Source: Penaeus vannamei
Lineage: Eukaryota; Arthropoda; Malacostraca; Decapoda; Penaeidae
Assembly: GCF_042767895.1 (NCBI RefSeq)
Contig: NC_091559.1
Location: 8,668,134-8,685,633, forward strand
Length of the DNA stretch: 17,500 nt
Direction of reading: 5' to 3'
In this document: piece after piece, positions 11,345 through 17,500 of the stretch
Position numbering within the stretch: position 1 is the first letter of the stretch
Layout: every line of letters starts with the position of its first letter
Translations under genes and position numbers: made by a program
Notes under the pieces: model-generated
What the model was told of the DNA's origin: nothing
The model's input: the letters and a program-made list of their open reading frames with translations, nothing else
Databases searched by the model: none

Positions 11345-11521
11345 CTCGTCACCGTGGCCGAGAGGGTAAGGGCGCCAGATTCGAAACCCGCGATCGCGAG
11401 TTCGAATCTGCAAAAGGGAGCCAAAAGTGCTCCCTCTGGTTGCAACCTCGCCCGGGGCTGAAAGACATGAAAAGCCCCGGGCACAAAAAATACAAGACGC
11501 CCGCCGGTTGCAATCAGTTTT
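11345..11521 (+). mobile_element. SINE-like Pol III unit with tRNA-Ser-type head and two hairpins
   Basis: The head resembles a type II tRNA, closest to serine. The A box is GTGGCCGAGAGGGTAAGG, and the anticodon-loop region TTCGAAA would give CGA. The B box is GAGTTCGAATCT (about 11398-11409). The anticodon and T stems no longer pair well, so the head is not a working tRNA. It is followed by two hairpins. One has a 7-bp stem (11415-11421 with 11429-11435). The other has a perfect 10-bp stem GCCCGGGGCT/AGCCCCGGGC (11450-11459 with 11473-11482). The first T4 run is at 11518-11521, so a Pol III transcript of about 175 nt would include both hairpins. The last 20 bp join the dispersed GGTTGCAAT repeat. 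It could be a SINE or a non-mobile tRNA-derived RNA gene. Confidence 0.6.
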
Positions 11522-12965
11522 CCCCTATTTTTATGTGTGTATGTGTTCGTCTGTACTTCTATGTAAAATATACGTCCTAATAATTAGAAGATAATGGCGA
11601 GTGAGAAAAAAGAAATCTAGAAATCTAGAATATGTGAAAGGAAAAAAAATTGCGAAATTTTAGTTTTATAAATTTTAAATTTTAGTTTTTTTAAATAGTT
11701 TTCCCCTACTATGTATTCATGTTCGCCTATGTATGTTTCTCTACTTCTGTGTGTGCGTGTGGACGGAAACAGTGCCAAAGAAAAAGAAAAATTGCATAAT
11801 AGATACAGAAAAGTGCGCAAACAAAACGAAAAATAAAGCGAATACAAGTGAAAAAGATACATAAAAATGAGAAAAAGCAAAAGTAGAAAATGCGTCAAAA
11901 GTGCGAATTAAGAAAACAGAGATAGAGAATAACATTCCTGAATAAAAAGAAAAAATCGCTAACAAAACAAAAGGCAAAAAAAGAAAAAAAATGCGTCGAA
12001 ATTTGCGATATGAAACAGAATTGCAACATAGTCAGATGGGAAAAAATAGAAAAGTGACATTAACAGATACGAAAGTATAGTGATTACGAAGTACGGTTTA
12101 CTTTACGGTGGCTTATATATTCATGTGTGTGTGTGTATTTGTTTGTACTTGTGTGTGTGCGTGCGGGCCGTGTGCAACAAATGATAGGTCAATAAAAATT
12201 CCATTCTTTCCCATTTCAGTGTAGGACGTCAGAACAAGCCATCTGTCCCATGTAAAATATACGTTTATTCCAATGAATCGTGTAATTGTATGTGTACAAT
12301 AATATATCTGTGAAATTCAGTGTCCATTAATGTATGTGTATATCTTGAGTAAATCAATATTCGAACAGATATGGCAACCAAAATAAGCGAAGAAACAGGA
12401 AATTGAAGAAGAGGAACAACCTAAAAGATATAGAATGCGGAAAGATGAGAAAAAGCGAAAGTAGAAAAAATATGCGATAAAAGTTCGAAGAAAAATGAAG
12501 AGAATCGACCCTGTCATTAGAATATAAAGGAAAATGAGAAAAAGTGAAAGTAAACTAGGCGTCAAATGTGCTATAGATATGCGAGAGAAAAATGGGAAAC
12601 AACTAGCTATAGCAAACAAGAAGAAAGTGAAAAGAGAAACGTGTGAAAAATCGAAAGAAGAGAATGCGTCTAGAGTGCGATAAAAAAGCAGATTAAGAAG
12701 AACACTGCGAAAGAGAAAGAAAAATTGCGAAATAAATTCAAAATAGGCGAAGAAAGTGAAACCATGAAGCATTCGTCAAAACTTATGAGAGAGAAAATAT
12801 GCGATGTAGAAAATGTTAAAAGAAAGGAAGAATGACGTTAACAAATAAGAAAGTGTAAAATGTACGATATGATACAATAATAATAATGATAATAAGGAAA
12901 AGAACTAGAAAAACAAGCCGCCCTGCCTGCAATCAGTTTTCCCCTGTTGTGTATTCATGTGTCTA
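11500..12965 (+). repeat. Dispersed repeat family with T/G-rich heads and purine-rich bodies
   Basis: Heads containing variants of GTTTTCCCCTGTTATGTATTC and a TGTGTGTATG-rich stretch occur at about 11505-11575, 11697-11760, 12110-12180 and 12924-12965. The bodies between are purine-rich on the plus strand. They repeat motifs such as AAAATGCGTCAAAAGTGCG (near 11885, 11985, 12460, 12555, 12660 and 12770) and GAGAAAAAGCGAAAGTAGAA. A longer match joins about 12045-12097 to about 12825-12870 (GACGTTAACAAATAAGAAAG and its diverged partner). Frames on the minus strand (Phe/Ser/Leu-rich) are by-products of this composition. Confidence 0.6.
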
Positions 12966-13000
12966 TCGGTTTGCTTTCGCTAAAATAGGTTTCACTCCTC

Positions 13001-13194
<194 letters not shown>

Positions 13195-13196
13195 TA

Positions 13197-13267
13197 CAAA
13201 GATACATACATAAATGTAGATACATTCAAATTCAAGCCGATTACGGCTTGAATTTGCGGTATCTTTG
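13197..13267. repeat. Nested palindrome with a perfect 13-bp hairpin
   Basis: CAAATTCAAGCCG (13227-13239) and CGGCTTGAATTTG (13244-13256) are exact complements around the 4-nt loop ATTA. An outer 9-bp pair, CAAAGATAC (13197-13205) with GTATCTTTG (13259-13267), encloses it. It lies immediately after the (TA)n tract. It resembles a terminator-like or cruciform-forming structure, but no transcript is evident. Confidence 0.75.
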
Positions 13268-13543
13268 CACAACACCTTCGCATAACCGATCGCGGCGATT
13301 TTAGTATCAATGGATTTCTCTCACCCTCTTGCACATATATATGTAGATGTATGTATGGATGCGTGTCAGCAATGTGTATCATAATAACACTGGTAGTGAT
13401 AATAATGAGAAAACATAAAGAGTAACGGCAATAATGAACACCGAATACCATTCATATCAATATTTTTGTTAAGCACCAAAACTGCAGTACAAACAAACTG
13501 TTTTTGCAGAAAAACAACAATTTGTAGACAATTATTAAGAAAA
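13268..13543. other. Unique spacer, nothing recognised
   Basis: Mixed sequence including a GC-rich bit (CCGATCGCGGCGA) near 13287 and AT-rich remainder. No gene or repeat was identified. Confidence 0.5.
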
Positions 13544-13614
13544 ATACCAGTGGTTCAAGTGCAGAATATTCTCCATACACGTGAGAGACCGAGGTTCGAG
13601 TCCCGGCTGGTGTA
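13544..13614 (+). pseudogene. tRNA-like sequence, tRNA-Gly-type body
   Basis: 71 nt, the same length as animal tRNA-Gly. The acceptor stem ATACCAG/CTGGTGT pairs in all seven positions (one wobble). The D arm TGGTTCAAGTGCAGAAT resembles the glycine A box, and GGTTCGAGTCC is a near-consensus B box. The anticodon stem has a mismatch, the position corresponding to U33 is A, and the T stem has two mismatches; the anticodon position reads TAC rather than a glycine triplet. A T6 run follows at 13623-13628. Internal promoter and terminator persist but the RNA is unlikely to decode. It could also be a decayed SINE head. Confidence 0.5.
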
Positions 13615-14113
13615 ATTCAGCATTTTTTGTTTTGTTTTACATTGCTTTAAGAAGAGTGTGCTCCACTCGTCCAATATTAGGCACATTGTCACTAAAACTG
13701 AAATTTAGTTCTCTTCGGAGTTTCAGAACTCGACTCCGGTTTCCTAACCCAAACGTAGCTATTTTAAGGCTAAGTTAAAATGTAGATGGTTTTGCCTCGT
13801 AGGAAGTCAAAGTTTGATGTCAAGATAGTATTTTGTTTGTTTCTGATAATTTTCATGACATTGATATGCCAGTATGATGCGTATAACCCTTCGGAGCTGA
13901 GATTCCCTACGGATTTTAAAGATTACGCGAAACCCCGGATGTGAAAAGGTATATACATAAACTTAATAAAAGCTTCGTTTCATGGGGTTAAGAGGTTACA
14001 CAAGTTCGCTGTCAAACAAATAATCATAAACAAACAAACAAACACACATCTTACCAAAATTACAAGACCATTCTTTCGAAATCCATTTCTTTAAAAATCT
14101 ATTTTGAGTGTCT
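13615..14113. other. Unique region, nothing recognised
   Basis: About 500 bp of non-repetitive sequence. A 65-codon frame (13581-13778) overlaps the tRNA-like gene and has no family resemblance. One AATAAA-like motif occurs near 13963. No tRNA, LINE or SINE signal was seen past 13640. Confidence 0.45.
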
Positions 14114-14640
14114 GATTATTCTTTCTAATCTCTCACAGTTTTTAACCCCTTTGTTTTGTTTCGTTTTCTTTCTCTTTTTGTCTCTCTGGCATTTTCCCCT
14201 TATCATCTATTTGATATTTTTGCTAATTCCTCTTTCCCCGTTTCCCCATTTTCTCTCTGATTTCCTGCCTTGACCGATAATCTCTGAATTCTCGTTTCCT
14301 TTCCTTTTCCTTTTCACATAGGCCTATGCTGTATCTCTGTTTTTGCCTTGTTTTCTTCGTTATTTCCCCCCTCCTTCTCTCTGTCTATTAGCACCTGGCT
14401 ATAAACAGCTTCTCGTGATTTTTTTCCCCAATCAGCCGCGATCAATATCATTCAAATCTCACAATAAAACAAAAAATATAGCCTCCCCGCAGGTAAGAAT
14501 CAAAGGCGTAAGAAACTATGATAAAGACAACAAAGTCGAATGCGCAAAAGATGAAAAGGGAAAGAAAAGACAAAGAAGAAATATGAAAAGCAAATAACAA
14601 CGTTACATAAAAGTCCTATATGAAAGTGGTGAAAATAATG
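14114..14640 (-). repeat. M module, copy C
   Basis: Reverse orientation. It contains the conserved core (14394-14443) and the segment missing from copy A. It carries the perfect palindrome CATAGGCCTATG (near 14317-14328), shared with D. Similarity to A ends near 14114, so the module's far end (GCGCAGAGGATC in A and B) is absent here. Confidence 0.75.
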
Positions 14641-15200
14641 ATAATGATAATAATGATAAAAATAATGCCAATGATAATGATAATGATAATAATGATAACA
14701 ATAGATAATGATTATACTGATAATTATCATCATCATGATAATAATAATAACAATAATGGTATAAATCATGATAATGATGATAAGGATAATAATGAAGAAA
14801 TTAATGATGATACTAATAGCAACGATAGTAGTAATGATAATGATTATAAAAATAATGATAAAAATTATAGTAATAATAATGACAATAAAAATAATAGTAT
14901 TAATAATGGTAATAAAAAGGATAGTAATAATAATGATAATGATGATATTCACAAGGATAATGATAATGATAATGAAAATGATTACGATAATGACAATAAT
15001 AGCAATAATGAAAACAGTAATAATAGAGATAATGATGATAATAGAAATAATAATAACAATGGTTATGATAAAGATAAGAATGATAATGATAATGATAATT
15101 ATATCTAATGGGGATAGAAATAATTGGCATTCATAATAATCATAATAATAGAAAAAATAATAACAATAATAACAGTAAAAAGGATAGTAATAACAACAAT
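14641..15200. repeat. Imperfect triplet microsatellite (AAT/GAT), right arm
   Basis: A-rich strand on top. Mirror of 6080-6534 but longer, with a partial internal duplication (a region around GAAAACAGTAATAATAGAGA and its relative near 15150). Confidence 0.85.
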
Positions 15201-15366
15201 AATAATTAATTTATGACTAACAATAAAATCATATTCAGAAAATTGAAAGTGAAAAAAAGAAGGATGATAAAACAATAAACATGAGGCTAATGGCAGAGAA
15301 TCTAAAGAATAATGATTATGATGATTTCTGCTTTATAACTCTATCTGTCCCAAATTACGTCAAGTT
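15201..15366. other. Unique spacer next to the right iMet-like gene
   Basis: Mirror of about 5938-6079. Several substitutions against the left arm are visible in the 40 bp next to the tRNA-like gene. Confidence 0.6.
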
Positions 15367-15432
15367 AGCAGGGTGGCGCAGTGGAAGCGCGCCGGGCTCA
15401 TAACCCGGAGGACCGTGGATCGAAACTCTGCG
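15367..15432 (+). tRNA. Initiator tRNA-Met (CAT)-like gene lacking the 3' half of the T arm (right copy)
   Basis: Identical over all 66 nt to the left-arm copy at 5872-5937, including the missing five bases of the T stem. A box (TGGCGCAGTGGAAG), anticodon loop CTCATAA and B box GGATCGAAACT are intact, and TTTT follows directly at 15433-15436. The shared lesion shows the T-arm loss predates the arm duplication. No difference separates the two copies, whereas the adjacent spacers differ at about one site in five to ten. Selection on an RNA product or recent gene conversion would both explain this. Confidence 0.7.
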
Positions 15433-15579
15433 TTTTATATTGATTTTTTTTTCTTTAATAATATACTGTTAATCAGTCACTGATAAAGCTAAAAGATAAA
15501 ACAAAGAAGATAAAAAGATGTATAAATGGATTAGAAACAGAAATAGGCAGAGAGAAAAATAGAGCAACTAACATATGAT
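15433..15579. other. Unique spacer after the right iMet-like gene
   Basis: Mirror of 5746-5871, with small substitutions and no gene. Confidence 0.6.
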
Positions 15580-15833
15580 AATAATAATCATAACAATAAT
15601 GATAATAATAGTAAAAAAAAAACATTATATTAATAATGATAATAATGGTAGAAATGATAATGAAAATTATGATAATAATGATAATAATAGTAATAATGCT
15701 GATAATAATGATAGTAATACTGGTGATAATAAACAACAATGACCGTGATGATGGTAATAATAATAACGACAAAAATAATAATATGATAATAATAGTGACA
15801 ATAATTGTAAAAGCAATAATAATAAAAGGATAA
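15580..15833. repeat. Imperfect triplet microsatellite (AAT/GAT), right arm
   Basis: Mirror of 5476-5745. Confidence 0.85.
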
Positions 15834-15887
15834 TAGTAAAATGGGAAAGGTTAAGGGTCAACCCCCTTAACCTTTCTCATTTTACTA
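15834..15887. repeat. 24-bp hairpin at the block boundary (right arm)
   Basis: Positions 15834-15857 pair with 15864-15887 in 23 of 24 positions around a 6-nt loop (TCAACC). The ends read TAGTAAAATGGGAAAGG and CCTTTCTCATTTTACTA. The left-arm copy at 5422-5475 has two mismatches. Confidence 0.85.
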
Positions 15888-16328
15888 ATTCCTGCTCTAC
15901 TTCATCTGCTTCCTTCTCTTTCCTTCTCGATGCCATACTTTCCTGTAATACTCTAATCATTGACATCTATTCCACCTCTCCCCGGATTCTTCTCCTCCTT
16001 TTCCAACTGTTTTCTCCGTTTTCCTTGAACATTGCTCCTATTCCTTCCCCAGTGACAGATACACTGCAATTCACTCAATCGCCCTACTCCCTTACCCCCC
16101 CCCCCCTTTCTACTAATCTCTACTATAGTTCACTTACTCCCTCTTTCCCTTTTCACTGCCATACTATCCTCAAATGCTCTCTAATCTCTGACATCGAACA
16201 CATTTTATCCTGATCTTCAATTCTCTTTTCCCTTTCCGACACAATACCTTCCCATAGAGCTTTATGGCCTTTGGTGCCGAGCACATTTCTTCGTTTCGGG
16301 CATTAAGCATTAAAACGGATCTTTGCTG

Positions 16329-16329
<1 letters not shown>
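15888..16329. repeat. Unique block of the right arm (pyrimidine-rich)
   Basis: Reverse-complement counterpart of 4969-5421, about 90% identical by eye. A 62-codon frame (16025-16213) is not preserved in the left copy and was not called. Confidence 0.75.
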
Positions 16330-16391
<62 letters not shown>

Positions 16392-16392
16392 C
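16330..16392. repeat. (CT)n tract: empty site of the left-arm SINE
   Basis: About 30 CT units with one CTG interruption, then CGCTCGCTCG. It corresponds to the left-arm GA tract without the SINE. Confidence 0.9.
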
Positions 16393-16434
16393 GCTCGTCT
16401 CTACGGCTCTCTGTCAGTATATTTTTTTTTCTTT

Positions 16435-16772
16435 TTTTTAATGTTATCGTTATTATCTTTTTTGTAGTTGATCATACTTTTTGTTGCTGTCTTTGTTGTT
16501 GTCACTAATATTATTACCATTATCATTATTATCATTATTGTTATTTGAGTTAGTATGCATTATCATTATTATTATCATCGCCATCATCATTATTATCATT
16601 ATTACTATCATTGTCATTATTATCATTGTTATAATGCCATTATCGTTATTACTATTATTGTCATTATTACCTTTATTACTTTATCTTTGTTGTTGTTCCT
16701 GTTGTTGTTGTTGTAGTTGTTATCATTATCATTATTGTTGTTGTTGTTATTATCATTATTATCATTACTATG
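16435..16772. repeat. Imperfect triplet microsatellite (ATT/ATC/GTT), right arm outer part
   Basis: Mirror of about 3885-4340. Preserved landmarks include GTTATTTGAGTTAGTATGC and the GTTGTTGTTG run. Confidence 0.85.
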
Positions 16773-16910
16773 AGAGAGAGAGTGAGTGAGTGAGTGTATA
16801 TGTGTGGAGGGGGGCGAGAAAATAATTGTTCATTCTAAATAAGCTCTTCCATTTCAATTCTCCTTTCACTTTCCTACATTTTTTTTATCGCATTCTCTCA
16901 CTCACTTATT
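16773..16910. other. Spacer between the right arm and module D
   Basis: A short GA/GAGT repeat, then AT-rich sequence with CTCACTCACTTATTCGCTC. No gene. Confidence 0.5.
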
Positions 16911-17500
16911 CGCTCTTCCCCTCCCCTTTCTTCCTTCCTTAACCAATCACCTTCTGATGGTCTTGCCTTTTTTTATTTCTTAATTTCATTCTCGATTTCC
17001 ATTTTGTCTATTCTTTCTTGCCTCTCCCAGTCCTTTAAACCCTTCTGTTCATCATCTTTTTTTGTTTTCTTTCCTTTTCCTTTTTTGTCTTTCTGACATT
17101 TCTCCCTTATCATCTGTTTGATATTTCTGTTAATTCCTCTTTCCCCGTTTCCCCATTTTCTGATTTCCTGCCTTCACCGATAATCTTTGAATTCTCGCTT
17201 CCTTTTCCTTTTCCTTCTCCTTTTCACATAGGCCTATGCTGTATATCTGTTTTTGTCTTGTTTTCTTCGTTATTTCCCCCTCCTTCTCTCTGTGTATCAA
17301 TACCTGGCCATAAACAGCTTCTCGTAATTTCTTTCCCCAATCAGCCGCGATCAAATGACATTCAAATCTCATAATAAAACAAAAAATATTTCCCCGCAGG
17401 TAAGAATCAAAGGCGTAAGAAAGTAAGATAAAGATGACAAAGTCAAATGCGCAAATGATGAAAAGGGAAAGAAAACATAAAGAAGAAATATATAAAGCAA
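16911..17500 (-). repeat. M module, copy D (runs off the window)
   Basis: Reverse orientation. It appears the most complete copy between its core and the GGGCAAGACCATCAGAAGG motif: it has both the segment deleted in A and the one deleted in B. Similarity to A and B fades beyond the GAAGAGCGA motif near 16911. The CATATAGGCC end lies beyond 17500. An 80-codon frame here (17130-17372) is interrupted in copy C and altered by indels in A, so it is not treated as a gene. Confidence 0.75.

Larger units (their letters stand above)
14114..16770 (-). repeat. Right arm of the large inverted repeat
   Basis: Reverse-complement counterpart of 3885-6900. The order of landmarks mirrors the left arm: M module C, triplet tract, iMet-like gene, triplet tract, hairpin, unique block, CT tract, triplet tract. 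It lacks the SINE present in the left arm and retains the M-module segment lost from copy A. Ends are approximate: similarity stops near 14114 inside the module and near 16770 at the edge of the triplet repeat. Confidence 0.82.

Noticed and set aside
11305..11580. 91-codon frame over the tRNA-Ser-type unit
   Set aside because: The sequence is better explained by A/B boxes, hairpins and a Pol III terminator.
12317..12772. Phe/Leu/Ser-rich minus-strand frame resembling a membrane protein (also 11617-11977)
   Set aside because: It is the complement of the purine-rich degenerate repeat; hydrophobicity follows from the T-rich strand composition.
13581..13778. 65-codon frame beginning in the tRNA-Gly-like sequence
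   Set aside because: It overlaps the tRNA-like T arm and shows no recognised protein features.
17130..17372. 80-codon frame conserved between M-module copies D, A and B (core IAADWGKKLREAVY)
   Set aside because: Copy C has a deletion breaking the frame, A and B diverge immediately after the core, and the DNA is conserved beyond the frame on both sides, so conservation is better explained at the DNA level.

Overview
This is a eukaryotic, gene-poor and extremely repeat-rich stretch. It has no intact protein-coding gene. Most of it is microsatellite: long A+T-rich triplet tracts (AAT/GAT/AAC/AGT types), (GA)n, (AT)n, (CA)n, (GATA)n and a perfect 32-unit ATTATC array. Between these lie remnants of mobile elements and several tRNA-like genes. 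This microsatellite density, together with tRNA-derived SINEs and a 5'-truncated LINE with an RNase H domain, suggests an invertebrate, and a penaeid shrimp or related decapod fits best. That assignment is an inference from texture, not from a marker gene.

Layout. Positions 1-250 hold a degraded piggyBac-like transposase tail. A divergent pair of tRNA-Val(CAC)-like genes follows (284-354 minus, 923-995 plus), then unique AT-rich DNA and the first triplet microsatellite (1735-2460). A 5'-truncated non-LTR retrotransposon fragment occupies 2469-3591.

From about 3885 to 6900 there is a composite segment that recurs in reverse orientation at about 14114-16770, so the window contains a large inverted repeat. 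Its arms are about 2.7-3.0 kb and its central part is about 7.2 kb. In mirrored order each arm carries a triplet microsatellite, a GA tract, a 450-bp unique block, a near-perfect 24-bp hairpin, a second triplet microsatellite, a 66-nt initiator-tRNA-Met-like gene, a third triplet microsatellite and a conserved 'M module'. Only the left arm carries a SINE, inserted in its GA tract. The M module occurs four times: A and B in tandem on the plus strand (6535-7110 and 7941-8573), C and D on the minus strand (14114-14640 and 16911-17500).

The central part holds the two M modules with their microsatellites, (GA)n/(GATA)n, a CCAAT-containing unique island (9700-9918), further triplet tracts, a tRNA-Ser-headed SINE-like unit (11345-11521), a dispersed repeat family with purine-rich bodies (11500-12960), an AT dinucleotide tract with an adjacent hairpin (13003-13256), and a tRNA-Gly-like gene (13544-13614).

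No pathway or operon is visible. The common thread is Pol III-type (tRNA-derived) units and mobile elements embedded in microsatellites, rearranged by tandem and inverted duplication. The most notable signal is the initiator-tRNA-like gene. It lacks the 3' half of its T arm, yet it is identical in both arms of the inverted repeat while its flanks have diverged.
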